A stretch of DNA of 64,000 nt from Solibacillus sp. FSL R7-0682. GTDB taxonomy: Bacteria; Bacillota; Bacilli; Bacillales_A; Planococcaceae. Positions 16,821-27,380 of this stretch are shown in pieces. Under the pieces are notes generated by a model, which searched no databases, was not told where the DNA came from, and saw only the letters and a program-made list of their open reading frames with translations. How positions within the stretch are numbered: position 1 is the stretch's first letter; every line of letters begins with the position of its first letter. The DNA lies in assembly GCF_038005985.1 (NCBI RefSeq), contig NZ_JBBOUI010000001.1, forward strand, positions 2,686,001 through 2,750,000, read 5' to 3'. The translations under genes and the position numbers were made by a program.

Positions 16821-18110
16821 TTATCGTATCAATTGTTCTACATGTTCGAAGAATGTTGGGTACGATACAGCAATACATGCTGAGTCATCAAGCTCGACTT
16901 GACCATTTGCAATTAAAGCTGCGACCGCGCCCATCATGCCAATACGGTGATCACCGTATGTATTTAAAGAGGCGCTTTTTAATGGTGTCGGTCCTTCAAT
17001 AATCATACCGTCATTTGTCGCTTCGATGTTTGCACCTAATTTTTTTAATTCATTCACAACGGCATCTATACGATTTGTTTCTTTTACTTTTAATTCTTCT
17101 GCATCTTTAATAATCGTTTTCCCTTGAGCTTGCGTCGCTAATAAAGCAATAATGGGTATTTCATCAATTAACCTTGGGATAATTGCACCTGAAATTGTCG
17201 TTGCTTTTAACGGAGACGATTCGATTGATATCGTTGCTGTTGGCTCTGCTGCATTTTCCTCATCGATTTGTACAGTCATTTTCGCTCCCATTTTACGTAA
17301 TACTTCGATGATTCCATCTCGCGTTTCGTTCACACCGACATTGTTTAAAATAATTCGGCTGCCCTTTGAAATGGCACCCGCTACTAAAAAGAACGCCGCG
17401 GAAGAAACATCACCTGGCACATTGACATGGGTTCCTGTAAGCTGTTGGCCCCCTTCGAATGTAATAACACCATCCTGTACTGAAATTTGAGCACCAAATT
17501 GACGCAACATACGCTCGGTATGATCCCGCGACACTTCATTTTCACGGACGATTGTTGTCCCTTGCGCACGTAATCCTGCAAGTAAAATAGCTGACTTGAC
17601 TTGGGCACTTGCAACAGGCATTGTGTAATCAATTGCTTTTAACTCAGAGCCTTGGATAGCAAGAGGGGTAAATTGGCCATTTTCTCGCCCAGCAATTTTA
17701 GCACCCATTAAACGTAAAGGATCTGCTACACGACGCATCGGGCGTTTCCCAATCGATGCATCTCCCGTCATTACTGTATGTAATTTTGTTCCTGACAAAA
17801 TTCCAAGCATTAAACGAGTTGTAGTACCAGAATTGCCTGTATATAATACTTCACTTGGCTCAGACCATCCATCCATTCCAGGACTATCAATTGTAACATT
17901 TGTCCCATCAACATCAATTTTCACACCTAGTTTTTTAAAGCAATCTATTGTACTTAAACAGTCTTCCCCTAATAAAAAGCCAGTAACTGTCGTTTGTCCT
18001 TTAGCAATCGAACCAAACATTACTGAGCGGTGTGAGATTGATTTATCTCCAGGCACAGTAATTTCTCCTTCTAATCTCGGTTGATTATAGCGCAATGTTT
18101 TCGTACTCAT
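16821..18110 (-). CDS. aroA: 3-phosphoshikimate 1-carboxyvinyltransferase (EPSP synthase)
   Basis: Sixth step of the shikimate pathway, joining shikimate-3-phosphate and PEP. Motifs: [13 protein letters not shown] at the N-terminus, [13 protein letters not shown], the arginine loop [11 protein letters not shown], and the C-terminal GDHRIGMM. Full length at 429 aa, with AAGGAGG before the ATG. It corresponds to B. subtilis aroE. It lies after tyrA on the same strand, but a terminator hairpin stands between, so it may have its own promoter or depend on readthrough. Confidence 0.97.
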   Translation of the reverse strand: MSTKTLRYNQPRLEGEITVPGDKSISHRSVMFGSIAKGQTTVTGFLLGEDCLSTIDCFKKLGVKIDVDGTNVTIDSPGMDGWSEPSEVLYTGNSGTTTRLMLGILSGTKLHTVMTGDASIGKRPMRRVADPLRLMGAKIAGRENGQFTPLAIQGSELKAIDYTMPVASAQVKSAILLAGLRAQGTTIVRENEVSRDHTERMLRQFGAQISVQDGVITFEGGQQLTGTHVNVPGDVSSAAFFLVAGAISKGSRIILNNVGVNETRDGIIEVLRKMGAKMTVQIDEENAAEPTATISIESSPLKATTISGAIIPRLIDEIPIIALLATQAQGKTIIKDAEELKVKETNRIDAVVNELKKLGANIEATNDGMIIEGPTPLKSASLNTYGDHRIGMMGAVAALIANGQVELDDSACIAVSYPTFFEHVEQLIR

Positions 18111-18133
18111 ACTAACCCCTCCTTAGAAAAATA

Positions 18134-18156
18134 CATCTCGCTTTTAAGGCGAGATG
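18134..18156 (-). terminator. Intrinsic terminator after tyrA
   Basis: 8-bp GC-rich stem CATCTCGC/GCGAGATG with a 7-nt loop, then TATTTTTC on the minus strand. It sits between tyrA and aroA, so it should reduce aroA expression from the aro operon promoter. Confidence 0.8.
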
Positions 18157-18179
18157 CTAATTTTGTTCATTCTTTTATT

Positions 18180-19277
18180 TCACGAAATATGCGTATCATA
18201 ATTTGCCTTATTAGCAATACATTTTGCCGCACGTTCCCGATCTTCATTTGATTGGAAGCTAATTACTAATATACCATACACATCAACACGTGTTTCAACG
18301 ATACGGATATTCGTAATACTAATATTTTCTTCTGCTAAAAATCCTGTTATTTCAGAAATAACCCCTGGATAGTCGGGAATATCTACATATAAATCGTACG
18401 GCATGTACAATGCGCCATTCGCGATTGGTAAATTATCTCGAACATCTCTTGCCTCTGAGAAATACGTTTCAATCGCTATCTCATTGCCTTCATCCAATAA
18501 TTGTCGAACACGTGCCATTTCGTCTAACCAAGTATCTAATTGACCGACAAGTTCTTTACGATTTTGCATCGTAATATCCCGCCATAGCGCAGGATTTGAA
18601 GAAGCAATTCGTGTAATGTCTCTAAAACCGCCTGCCGCAAGAGAAGATGTCATCGGAAAAGTCTTTTTTTCTCCATTTAATTGATGCACAAGTGATGCAG
18701 CGATAATATGCGGGAAATGGCTAACAACGGCTGTCATATGATCATGTACTCTCGCATCAACGACAACCATTTTTCCTAATGTAAATTTTAACAAATCATC
18801 AAGAGCCGCAAGCTTTTCCATTTCCTCTCCCTCATTCGGAGTCAGCATATAATAAGCATTTTCAAGTAAATATGGCTTGGCAGCGGTAACGCCACTTTTG
18901 TGAGAGCCTGCCATTGGATGGCCTCCAATAAAAGTGATACCGAGCTCTCTTAATTCTAATGCTTTTTCCATTATTTGAGCTTTTGTACTCCCTGTGTCCG
19001 TAACAATAACACTCTTTTTTAATTTCCAAGATTTTAATTGTTCCATAAAATTAAGCGTAATGTTTACAGGTGTACCAAAAATAATAATATCGGCCTCCTT
19101 AGCAAATTCAGCCGGATCTTCCACCACTTCTTGCACAACGCCTAATGTGCTAGCTAATTGTCTTGTTTGTTCATGATAGTCATAGCCAAACACTTTCGTA
19201 CGCGGAGCTTTTTGAAGTGCTAATGCGACAGATCCACCTATTAGCCCAAGTCCGATTACGAAAACATTACGTGTCAT
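18180..19277 (-). CDS. tyrA: Prephenate dehydrogenase with ACT domain
   Basis: NAD+-dependent oxidative decarboxylation of prephenate to 4-hydroxyphenylpyruvate for tyrosine. Seen: N-terminal Rossmann loop GLGLIGGSVALAL, substrate-binding GGHPMAGSHKSG, catalytic-region VSHFPHIIA, and a C-terminal ACT domain (about residues 295-365, IPDYPGVISEITGFL) that suggests allosteric control by an amino acid. AAGGAG precedes the ATG. Its start overlaps the hisC stop by 4 nt (ATGA). Confidence 0.96.
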   Translation of the reverse strand: MTRNVFVIGLGLIGGSVALALQKAPRTKVFGYDYHEQTRQLASTLGVVQEVVEDPAEFAKEADIIIFGTPVNITLNFMEQLKSWKLKKSVIVTDTGSTKAQIMEKALELRELGITFIGGHPMAGSHKSGVTAAKPYLLENAYYMLTPNEGEEMEKLAALDDLLKFTLGKMVVVDARVHDHMTAVVSHFPHIIAASLVHQLNGEKKTFPMTSSLAAGGFRDITRIASSNPALWRDITMQNRKELVGQLDTWLDEMARVRQLLDEGNEIAIETYFSEARDVRDNLPIANGALYMPYDLYVDIPDYPGVISEITGFLAEENISITNIRIVETRVDVYGILVISFQSNEDRERAAKCIANKANYDTHIS

Positions 19278-20374
19278 GCCAAAACTCCTTGCTCCATTAA
19301 TACTTCCTCAAGCAATTGTAAAAACTTCGCATTTTGAGCTTCTGTACCAATTGTTACACGAATATAGCCTTCTAAACCTAATGCAGCACCACTTCGAATA
19401 ATAAAGCCACGCTTCATCATTTCTTCAAACACAACATTGCTGCTTGCCTTCACTTCAAACATGACAAAGTTCGTTTGAGATGGGAAATAGTTTAAGCCAT
19501 GCTTCTCACAAAAGGCTACATATTGCTTTTTGCCTGCCTCATTGGCTTCACGACAGCTAACAATATAGTCTTGGTCCGCTAATGCAATTTGCGCTACCTT
19601 TTGACTTAAAATCGTATTATTAAATGGTGCTCGAACAGGGTCAAGCTTTGCGATGACTTCTGCTTGTGCGATACCATATCCAACACGGAATGATGCTAAC
19701 CCATATGCTTTTGAGAATGTACGTAGTAAAATTAAGTTTTTGTAGTCACGGTAATAATGCAATGTATCGTTATAAGCAGAATCATTGACGTATTCAATGT
19801 ACGCTTCATCTAACACAACAAAGACATCCTCTGGCACCTTATCTAAAAATGCGGCTAATGCTTCATCTGAAACGATTGTACCTGTTGGATTGTTTGGATT
19901 ACATACCCATACAACAGATGTATTTTCATCTATAGCTTGTAACATCGCTTCTAGGTCATGTACGCCATCCTTCATTGGTACTTTACGTACTTCCGCTCCT
20001 TCAATCTCTGCATTATGCCAATATTGTGAGAAGGATAGATCCGCCATTACTGTATTTACACCTGGATATAATAAGGCACGTGTAATAATAGCGATTAAGT
20101 CATCTGATCCATTCCCTAAAATAATTTCATTTTCAGCAATCTCATAAAAGTTTGCTAATGAAGTACGTAAATTTTGTGCATAGCCATCTGGATAAATGGC
20201 ATGATTTGATGCATCCGTTTGTAAAAACTCTTTTACTTTAGGTGAACTACCAAATGGATTTTCATTTGAAGCAAGCTTGATTACTTCATCTAGTCCGAAC
20301 TGTTTTTTTACCTCATCAATTGGCTTTCCAGGTTGGTAAGCTTTCATTCCGAATAACTGTTGTTTCCACTTCAT
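19274..20374 (-). CDS. hisC: Histidinol-phosphate / aromatic aminotransferase
   Basis: PLP-dependent class I/II aminotransferase. The PLP lysine lies in RTFSKAYGLA, with the usual NPNNPTG loop and ASFRVGYG. In B. subtilis the aro-operon HisC serves both histidine synthesis and the last step to tyrosine and phenylalanine. The same dual use is inferred here from its position between aroH and tyrA. GAGGAG precedes the ATG. In B. subtilis six trp genes separate aroH and hisC. Here they are adjacent. Confidence 0.95.
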   Translation of the reverse strand: MKWKQQLFGMKAYQPGKPIDEVKKQFGLDEVIKLASNENPFGSSPKVKEFLQTDASNHAIYPDGYAQNLRTSLANFYEIAENEIILGNGSDDLIAIITRALLYPGVNTVMADLSFSQYWHNAEIEGAEVRKVPMKDGVHDLEAMLQAIDENTSVVWVCNPNNPTGTIVSDEALAAFLDKVPEDVFVVLDEAYIEYVNDSAYNDTLHYYRDYKNLILLRTFSKAYGLASFRVGYGIAQAEVIAKLDPVRAPFNNTILSQKVAQIALADQDYIVSCREANEAGKKQYVAFCEKHGLNYFPSQTNFVMFEVKASSNVVFEEMMKRGFIIRSGAALGLEGYIRVTIGTEAQNAKFLQLLEEVLMEQGVLA

Positions 20375-20399
20375 CTCAAATGTCTCCTCTATCTTGCAC

Positions 20400-20762
20400 T
20401 TATTTCACTAAGTCTGGTCGTAATTTTACAGCTTCGTTTAAGTAAATATGATGGATCTCGTGCTGTGGTGTACTCGTATTAACATGAAGTAACACACGTA
20501 TACATAACGGTAAAGCTCCCGGTACGTCCATTTCATGCATGCACATGATGGGCACATATTGCCAACCTTTTAATGAACGTACGGACTTTGCAGGAAATGC
20601 TGAACGAATATCTGGAGTTGTTGAAATTGTTACAGAAGCAATATCTTCAGGCTTGATATTGTTGGCTTTCACTACTTCTTGTACAAGTTTGGCAGTCTCT
20701 TCCCAAACATACTGTGCTTTATCTTCTTTGATTGTTATCGCGCCACGAATGCCTCGAATCAT
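20400..20762 (-). CDS. aroH: Chorismate mutase, AroH type
   Basis: Monofunctional pseudo-alpha/beta-barrel chorismate mutase (120 aa) of the Bacillus AroH family, converting chorismate to prephenate. N-terminal MIRGIRGAIT carries the active-site arginine, and ICMHEMDVPGALPLCIRVL-like residues (CMHEMDV, CIRVL) carry the Glu and Arg of the site. The GGGGGAGG ribosome site, 7 nt before the ATG at 20762, rules out the longer frame to 20813. Start overlaps the aroB stop by 4 nt. Confidence 0.96.
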   Translation of the reverse strand: MIRGIRGAITIKEDKAQYVWEETAKLVQEVVKANNIKPEDIASVTISTTPDIRSAFPAKSVRSLKGWQYVPIMCMHEMDVPGALPLCIRVLLHVNTSTPQHEIHHIYLNEAVKLRPDLVK

Positions 20763-21850
20763 GCTTGCACCTCCCCCAATAAAGTTCTTAGTTGTTGATC
20801 GATTTGGGCACATTCTTGTAGTTCAATTATTTGAATGAATGGTTTTCCGATTGTATCTAATAACACAAATTGTAACTGTCCATAATCTGCTTTTTTGTCT
20901 TTCATTAAATACTCTGTTAATTGCTCAAATGTAAATTCATGTACAGCGCCAAATGGATAGCCATTTTCAAGAGCAAATTGTAAAAATCGTTTTGTAAATA
21001 CGTGATTGATTTTTCCGTAACGTTCGCTTAAAAGTAAGCAGTAAACTAAGCCAATCATGACTGCTTCCCCGTGCGCAACACGACCATAACCCGCTGCAGC
21101 CTCAATTGCATGCCCATACGTATGCCCTAAATTTAAGAATTTACGTACAGATTGCTCCGTCTCGTCTTGTTCTACAATCGATGCTTTGACCTGAACACCA
21201 TGCGCGACATAATTCGCTAATAATTGTTCTGGCAATTTTGTAACAAGTTCACCTTCAAGTAATTCTTCAACCCACTGTGCATCAGAAATTAACGCATGCT
21301 TGATTACCTCAGCCATGCCTGAGCGAACTTCCTTCTCATTTAAGCTATGTAGCAACTCTGTATCGTAAAATACTGCTTCTGGCTGATAAAATGCTCCAAT
21401 CATATTTTTCCCTAATGCATGATTAATCGCAGTCTTACCACCTACTGCCGAGTCGTGAGCTAAAATCGTTGTCGGAATTTGTATAAACGGAACGCCACGC
21501 ATATAGGTTGCTGCGACAAAACCCGCTAAATCTCCAACTGCCCCACCACCAAAGGCAAGTATGAGTGATTTTCGTGTACAGTTTTGCTCCAATAAAAAGG
21601 TTTGTGTGGCTAAGTAATTATCAAAGCTTTTGCACTGCTCACCTGCTGGCATAACAAATACTTCATAAGGATATGAAAACTGCTCATCAAAGTAATGTTG
21701 TTGTGCAGCCCACACATGTTGATCGGTTAAGACGATAATTTTATCTGCTTTATTAAAAATTACATCATTTGCTTTAACAGCTTCTTTTAAAATGCCTTTC
21801 CCAATCGTCACTACATATGAGTGGGATGCAGCACGAACTGGAATCTGCAT
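20759..21850 (-). CDS. aroB: 3-dehydroquinate synthase
   Basis: Second step of the shikimate pathway, NAD+- and metal-dependent. Motifs: GGGAVGDLAGFVAATYMRG, PTTILAHDSAVGGKTAINH, KHALISD and metal-site HTYGHAIE. AAGGGG precedes the ATG at 21850, one base after the aroC stop. An earlier in-frame start at 21883 would overlap aroC and has no ribosome site. Part of aroC-aroB-aroH-hisC-tyrA. Confidence 0.97.
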   Translation of the reverse strand: MQIPVRAASHSYVVTIGKGILKEAVKANDVIFNKADKIIVLTDQHVWAAQQHYFDEQFSYPYEVFVMPAGEQCKSFDNYLATQTFLLEQNCTRKSLILAFGGGAVGDLAGFVAATYMRGVPFIQIPTTILAHDSAVGGKTAINHALGKNMIGAFYQPEAVFYDTELLHSLNEKEVRSGMAEVIKHALISDAQWVEELLEGELVTKLPEQLLANYVAHGVQVKASIVEQDETEQSVRKFLNLGHTYGHAIEAAAGYGRVAHGEAVMIGLVYCLLLSERYGKINHVFTKRFLQFALENGYPFGAVHEFTFEQLTEYLMKDKKADYGQLQFVLLDTIGKPFIQIIELQECAQIDQQLRTLLGEVQA

Positions 21851-21851
21851 A

Positions 21852-23033
21852 TTAATACCCCTTCGTATATTGACGTAATTCATCTAATTGTTCTTTTAAT
21901 TGTGGCAATTGATCACTATGGAATTGGTCTACAATAGCACTTGCAATTTCCCAGGCAATGACATGTTCTGCCACAATCGATGCAGCTGGTACAGCACAGC
22001 TGTCAGAACGCTCAACACTTGCTTTAAACGGTTCTTTCGTTTCGATATCTACACTTTGTAACGGTTTATATAATGTTGGGATAGGCTTCATGACACCGCG
22101 AACAACAATTGGCATGCCAGTTGTCATACCACCTTCCAATCCACCTAAGCGGTTCGTAGCTCGTGTGTAGCCATTTTCCTTATCCCAAATAATTTCATCA
22201 TGTACTTCAGAGCCTTTTTTACGAGCCATTTCAAAGCCAATCCCAAATTCTACACCTTTAAAGGCATTAATACTTAACATCGCTGCTGCTAATTTTGCAT
22301 CTAGCTTACGATCGTAATGTACATAAGAGCCAATTCCAGCAGGCATACCTTCTACCACGACTTCCACTACACCACCGATAGAGTCCCCTGCTTGTTTTGC
22401 ATCATCAATGGCTTGCACCATTTTTGCAGATGCTTCAGGGTCTATACAATAACATGGGTCATTTTCAACAATAGTACGAATTTCATCAACTGATTTTCCT
22501 TCTAACAATGCTGTGTCGGCTTTAATCCCTACGATTTCTGTTACATGAGCAACAATTGAAATACCTAGTTCATTTAATAAAGCCTTTGCTACCGAACCAA
22601 CTGCTACACGGACCGTTGTTTCACGAGCACTTGAGCGCTCTAACACATTACGCAAATCCCGATGACCATATTTCATGCCACCTACTAAATCTGCATGGCC
22701 TGGACGTGGTCGGGAAATTTGTCGTTTTATTTCAGTTGGATCGATATCTTCAGGTAGCTCTTCTGCTCCCATAATTTTTGTCCAGTGCTTCCAGTCATCA
22801 TTTGTTACAACAAGAGCTACTGGAGATCCAAGAGTTTTTCCATGACGTACACCTGAAACGATTTCTACTGTATCTGTTTCAATTTGCATGCGGCGTCCGC
22901 GTCCATGACCACCTTGACGACGTTTTAAATCATAATTTATCTTTTCTGCTGTCACTGGTAATAGTGACGGCAATCCCTCAATAATTGTAGTTAATTGTGG
23001 TCCATGTGACTCACCTGCTGTTAAATAACGCAT
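21852..23033 (-). CDS. aroC: Chorismate synthase
   Basis: Last step of the shikimate pathway, FMN-dependent trans-elimination giving chorismate. Family motifs: N-terminal [28 protein letters not shown], and the C-terminal [10 protein letters not shown]. 393 residues is full length (B. subtilis aroF). It is the first gene of the aromatic operon, preceded by a candidate promoter at 23076-23084 and separated from cheR by a terminator. Confidence 0.97.
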   Translation of the reverse strand: MRYLTAGESHGPQLTTIIEGLPSLLPVTAEKINYDLKRRQGGHGRGRRMQIETDTVEIVSGVRHGKTLGSPVALVVTNDDWKHWTKIMGAEELPEDIDPTEIKRQISRPRPGHADLVGGMKYGHRDLRNVLERSSARETTVRVAVGSVAKALLNELGISIVAHVTEIVGIKADTALLEGKSVDEIRTIVENDPCYCIDPEASAKMVQAIDDAKQAGDSIGGVVEVVVEGMPAGIGSYVHYDRKLDAKLAAAMLSINAFKGVEFGIGFEMARKKGSEVHDEIIWDKENGYTRATNRLGGLEGGMTTGMPIVVRGVMKPIPTLYKPLQSVDIETKEPFKASVERSDSCAVPAASIVAEHVIAWEIASAIVDQFHSDQLPQLKEQLDELRQYTKGY

Positions 23034-23075
23034 AAAACACTTTCTCCCTTCAACTCGCTAAAGTATGTATTTTTC

Positions 23076-23084
23076 ACTATAACA
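23076..23084 (-). promoter_or_regulatory. Extended -10 promoter for the aro operon
   Basis: Minus strand TGTTATAGT fits TGnTATAAT with one change. Transcription would start near 23069, about 35 nt before aroC. The -35 (CTGTTA at 17-nt spacing) is weak. Confidence 0.5.
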
Positions 23085-23239
23085 TATTTTATTTTAAATA
23101 ACAGTATGCTTTAAACTTATTTATTACCTATTTTAGAATATTCTGAACGTTTTACTTAAAAAACAACGCATGGATGAGCGAAAACTTTGAAAGATTATTT
23201 TCAATAAATCGTAACTTGAAGACTCCTGATTAAACAAAA

Positions 23240-23274
23240 AATACACTTTTCGCTTATTGTACGAAAAGCGTATT
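23240..23274 (-). terminator. Intrinsic terminator after cheR
   Basis: 13-nt arms with one mismatch (base AATAC.CTTTTCG), a 9-nt loop, then a TTTTTT tract on the minus strand. Confidence 0.85.
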
Positions 23275-23380
23275 TAATCTCGCCAATTTTGGCTGTAATC
23301 ATCTAATGAAATAGTCCTCACCGTAACTTTAGGTAACCTTTCACTACACACATACATACATAGCATTTATAATCGTACCA

Positions 23381-24154
<774 letters not shown>

Positions 24155-24231
24155 TCATCTATCCCCTCAACTATCGTAAGCCTATTATAGCCGAAAATTC
24201 CATATACTGAAATAGATTTTGTACACAACGA

Positions 24232-24462
24232 CTAGTCCTTGCGTGTTTCGAGCAAAAGTTGCTTAGATTGTTCTAGCTCAAGCTTCATTTTTTCTGTTTC
24301 AAATTTATAGCTCTCTAACCGGATTTGCTCAAGCTCTGCCTCTTTTTCAAGCATTTTAATTTGTAGTTTTAAATCCGATCGTTTATGTGCTGTCAGGATA
24401 GCTGTTAAAGCAATTAAAGCTCCTGAACCAAAGATGATCGACAAAATTATAATATCTTCCAT
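24232..24462 (-). CDS. Small membrane/coiled-coil protein, copy 2
   Basis: 76 residues: one N-terminal transmembrane segment (about 4-24), then a charged helix of about 50 residues with coiled-coil character ending in ETEKMKLELEQSKQLLLE. The second half is nearly the same as in the adjacent gene at 24481-24717, so the two are tandem paralogues. No match to a known family is recognised. GGGAG lies 13 nt before the ATG, rather far. The genes are 18 nt apart and should be co-transcribed, with cheR next on the same strand. Confidence 0.7.
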   Translation of the reverse strand: MEDIIILSIIFGSGALIALTAILTAHKRSDLKLQIKMLEKEAELEQIRLESYKFETEKMKLELEQSKQLLLETRKD

Positions 24463-24480
24463 ACGCCAATTTACGCTCCC

Positions 24481-24717
24481 TTAATCGTTTTTCTTTTCCA
24501 AAAAGCTTACTGATTGTTTATTTTCCAAAAGCAGCTGTTTTGAATGTTCTAGTTCAAGTTTCATTTTTTCCGTTTCTTTTTCATAATTATCTAGGCGCAA
24601 TTTTTCCAGTTCAATTTCCTTATCAAGTCGTTTCAATTCAATCTTTTTATTCTTTGTATACGTATCTGTTAAAATTCCTACTACCGCAATTACCATAATT
24701 GCTCCCCAAAAAAACAT
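24481..24717 (-). CDS. Small membrane/coiled-coil protein, copy 1
   Basis: 78 residues: N-terminal membrane segment (FFWGAIMVIAVVGILTD) followed by a strongly heptad-like charged helix (KRLDKEIELEKLRLDNYEK, then ETEKMKLELEHSKQLLLE). The membrane part differs from its neighbour while the last 35-40 residues are almost identical. A good AAAGGAG ribosome site is present. Topology suggests an inner-membrane anchor with a cytosolic coiled coil that could pair with the second copy. Function unknown. Confidence 0.7.
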   Translation of the reverse strand: MFFWGAIMVIAVVGILTDTYTKNKKIELKRLDKEIELEKLRLDNYEKETEKMKLELEHSKQLLLENKQSVSFLEKKND

Positions 24718-25081
24718 ATTACTACTCCTTTACTTAGTTGTTCGATATGTAAATATGTTAATAATTAATTTTATTATTTTTCTTAATATTGTATTAATGT
24801 TTGTTTTTATGTTTTAATTCTAATCGCATTTTTCAGTCCCCCTGTTTTTTTCAATGATTACTTTATATACGCAATAGGTTTCTATATAGTTTCATTATTC
24901 AGATACATTATAACATTGTTAAAGGTAACTTATTAGTAGAATTAATAAATTTTTCCAATAAGGTGTGATATTAGCCGCACTGTGGAAAACGCTAGTCATT
25001 CTAACAAACATCACTAAGCAAAATACAATTATAAAAATAAAAAAAGCTACCACTTAAAGTGATAGCTTTTGTTAAGTCAAA
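24718..25081. other. Intergenic region between small-protein genes and ndk
   Basis: 364 nt. It holds the ndk terminator (25042-25070) and, upstream of the small-protein genes, a possible 11-codon reading frame (24794-24829) with a strong ribosome-site-like GGGGG. The rest is A/T-rich with no recognised element. Confidence 0.6.
25042..25070 (-). terminator. Intrinsic terminator after ndk
   Basis: Stem AAAAGCTA.CACTT/AAGTG.TAGCTTTT with one mismatch and A/T tracts outside, immediately 3' of ndk. Confidence 0.85.
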
Positions 25082-25501
25082 TTATTCAGCTAAACCTTCT
25101 GGGAACCATAAACCGATTTCACGCTCAGCAGAAGCTAAAGAGTCAGAACCGTGGATTACGTTGTGTGATAAAGTTACAGCGTAGTCACCGCGGATTGTAC
25201 CTGGGTTTGATTCTTCAGGCTTTGTAGCACCCATCATGATACGAGATAATTGGATAACATTTTCGCCTTCCCATACCATACCGAATACTGGGCCAGAAGT
25301 GATGAAGTCTACTAATTCACCAAAGAATGGACGCTCTGAATGCTCTGCATAGTGTTTTTCAGCTAATTCACGAGAAGCTGTCATTAATTTTGCTCCACGC
25401 ATAACGAAACCGCGACGCTCAAAGCGGTCTACGATGTCACCGATTACTTGACGTTCTACGCCATCTGGTTTAACCATTAAAAAAGTTTTTTCGATTGCCA
25501 T
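25082..25501 (-). CDS. ndk: Nucleoside diphosphate kinase
   Basis: Transfers the gamma phosphate from ATP to NDPs via a phosphohistidine. Catalytic His is in NVIHGSDS near residue 114, with KPDGVER at the N-terminus and ERPFFGELV. Residue [12 protein letters not shown] matches the family. 139 aa is the expected size. TTAAGGAG precedes the ATG. It has its own terminator. A leader of about 50 nt rich in A/T precedes it. Confidence 0.97.
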   Translation of the reverse strand: MAIEKTFLMVKPDGVERQVIGDIVDRFERRGFVMRGAKLMTASRELAEKHYAEHSERPFFGELVDFITSGPVFGMVWEGENVIQLSRIMMGATKPEESNPGTIRGDYAVTLSHNVIHGSDSLASAEREIGLWFPEGLAE

Positions 25502-25657
25502 TGTTATAACACTCCTTAAATTTGAGTTAAGGTTTTTTTCACCTACCGATAAATATTACCAAAGTAGAGCATAATCTGCAACAAATATTAGAATAACACG
25601 CATCTTTGCTATTTTAATTAATTACATTTCGCTATCTTAACAGGCTCTTGGGACAAG

Positions 25658-26632
25658 TTAAAATTTACGTTTACCCATATAAATTGCTAAATCACGTAAT
25701 TTCTTTTTCATCGGATGATTTGGTAAACCTTCTACTTCCTTTAATGCTTTTTGTAAATACAAATTGCTAATTTTTGTTGCTTCTTTTATTGCATTCGATT
25801 TTCTAACTAATGTTAGCATTTCTTGACGTTCAGCTTCCGTTAATCCGTTCGTAGATACTTTTCGTAAATACGGTGTCAGTTGTGGATCATCTTTCATCAA
25901 TAAAATTGGCAACGTCACATTCCCTTGCATTAAATCGCTTCCTGCAGGTTTTCCTAATTGTTTATCTGTGGCTGTAAAATCTAAAATATCATCGACAATT
26001 TGAAAGCTCATGCCAACAAAATAACCATAGCGCTTAATGTGGCCTATCGTTTTTTCATCCGCACCACTTACTACCGCCCCTAATTCACAGCTTGATTCAA
26101 TTAGTAAAGCTGTTTTACGCTTAATACGACGGAAATAATCCTTTAATGTTACATCTAAACGAAACTTATCTTCAATTTGAATGATCTCACCATCACAAAG
26201 CTCCACCATTGTACGTGCTAATATTTGATGGGCCCGTGGGTCTTCAATAATTGTGACATATTCTAAAGCTCTTGCAAAAATAAAATCCCCTGTATACATT
26301 GCGACACGGTTATTCCATTGTGACTTTACCGTATGTCTCCCACGTCGCAAATCTGAATTATCAATGACATCATCATGTACTAACGAAGCCATATGAATCA
26401 ACTCTAATGGAACAGCGATATTTTTCATTCGCTCAATATTATAATCACCAAATTTAGCACTTAGTAATGCAAATACGGGTCGAATGCGTTTTCCACCTGC
26501 TTGAAGCAAATGTAATGATGCCTCATTCATTAAGTGTGAAGATGAATTTAACGCTTTTTCTAATTCTTTTTCGATGATTTCTATATCTGATTTAATATCC
26601 GTATATAGTATTTTTAACTTCATCTTATCCAC
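25658..26632 (-). CDS. hepT: Heptaprenyl diphosphate synthase, component 2
   Basis: Catalytic trans-prenyltransferase subunit making the C35 side chain of menaquinone-7. Both aspartate-rich motifs are present: LVHDDVIDNSDLRRG and QIVDDILDFTATDKQLGKP, with GGKRIRP near residue 47. It works as a heterodimer with HepS, encoded two genes upstream. Start: GTG at 26632 is 9 nt past AGTAGG. The ATG three codons later is further away, so GTG is preferred. hepS-menG-hepT form one compact cluster. Confidence 0.95.
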   Translation of the reverse strand: MDKMKLKILYTDIKSDIEIIEKELEKALNSSSHLMNEASLHLLQAGGKRIRPVFALLSAKFGDYNIERMKNIAVPLELIHMASLVHDDVIDNSDLRRGRHTVKSQWNNRVAMYTGDFIFARALEYVTIIEDPRAHQILARTMVELCDGEIIQIEDKFRLDVTLKDYFRRIKRKTALLIESSCELGAVVSGADEKTIGHIKRYGYFVGMSFQIVDDILDFTATDKQLGKPAGSDLMQGNVTLPILLMKDDPQLTPYLRKVSTNGLTEAERQEMLTLVRKSNAIKEATKISNLYLQKALKEVEGLPNHPMKKKLRDLAIYMGKRKF

Positions 26633-26654
26633 GCGTCAAAACCTACTCCCACTT

Positions 26655-27356
26655 TTATTTCTGTTTATACCCCATATGCACTGCAGCTGCACCACCACTA
26701 AATGGTTTATATGATACATTTACTAATCCGGCTTCTTTAAACATTTGCGCTAATTTTTTCATACCTGGGAAATCATTTGCGGACTCTTGAAGCCACGAAT
26801 ATTCTTTATAGCTCTTCGCGAAAATTTTACCAAATATCGGCATAATATATTTAAAGTAAAAACGGAACAATTGACGATAACCTGGAATTTCAGATTGTGA
26901 AGTTTCTAAGCATACTACCATTCCACCCGGTTTAACAACACGGTGCATTTCTCGTAACACCTGCATATAATCCGGTACATTTCGCAAGCCAAACCCAATT
27001 GTTACATAGTCAAAAGTATTATCTTCAAATGGTAATTCCATTGCATTCCCATGAATTAGTTCCACTTGCGGCATAGCAGCCGTTTTTTGCTTCCCGACCT
27101 TTAGCATGTTTTCACTAAAGTCTAAGCCTTTTACGACACCCTCTTTACCTGTCGCATTGGCTAAAGCAATTGTCCAGTCAGCTGTACCACAGCAAACATC
27201 TAAGCATTTTGAGCCTTTTTCGACAGCCATACGCTTCATCGTACTCTTTCGCCAAAGAATATGTTGCTGGAAGCTAATAACAGAGTTCATTTTGTCATAA
27301 TTTTCCGAGATACTTTCGAAAACTTCATGTACATGTTGTTCTTTCGATTTTGTCAT
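26655..27356 (-). CDS. menG: Demethylmenaquinone methyltransferase
   Basis: SAM-dependent C-methylation, the final step of menaquinone synthesis (UbiE/MenG family). Motifs: [19 protein letters not shown] loop [23 protein letters not shown], and [17 protein letters not shown] stands 10 nt before the ATG at 27356. A GTG at 27380 just after the hepS stop is possible but has no ribosome site. Lies between hepS and hepT, linking ring methylation and side-chain synthesis. Confidence 0.95.
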   Translation of the reverse strand: MTKSKEQHVHEVFESISENYDKMNSVISFQQHILWRKSTMKRMAVEKGSKCLDVCCGTADWTIALANATGKEGVVKGLDFSENMLKVGKQKTAAMPQVELIHGNAMELPFEDNTFDYVTIGFGLRNVPDYMQVLREMHRVVKPGGMVVCLETSQSEIPGYRQLFRFYFKYIMPIFGKIFAKSYKEYSWLQESANDFPGMKKLAQMFKEAGLVNVSYKPFSGGAAAVHMGYKQK

Positions 27357-27380
27357 TTTTTCAAAACCTTTCTTCTTCAC

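Larger units (their letters stand above)
23034..23380. other. Intergenic region aroC-cheR
   Basis: 347 nt without a gene. It holds the aro operon promoter near 23076-23084 and the cheR terminator at 23240-23274. Between them (about 23090-23235) the sequence is A/T-rich and nothing else was recognised. Confidence 0.7.

Noticed and set aside
17152-17490. 112-codon plus-strand frame inside aroA
   Set aside because: Antisense shadow of a well-supported gene, without a ribosome site or family match.
18111-18179. A T-box or amino-acid riboswitch in the aro region
   Set aside because: Only a simple terminator hairpin is present. No T-box sequence or specifier stem could be found.
24965-25057. 31-codon plus-strand frame before ndk
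   Set aside because: AAGG abuts the GTG, and the frame ends inside the ndk terminator. It looks like chance.
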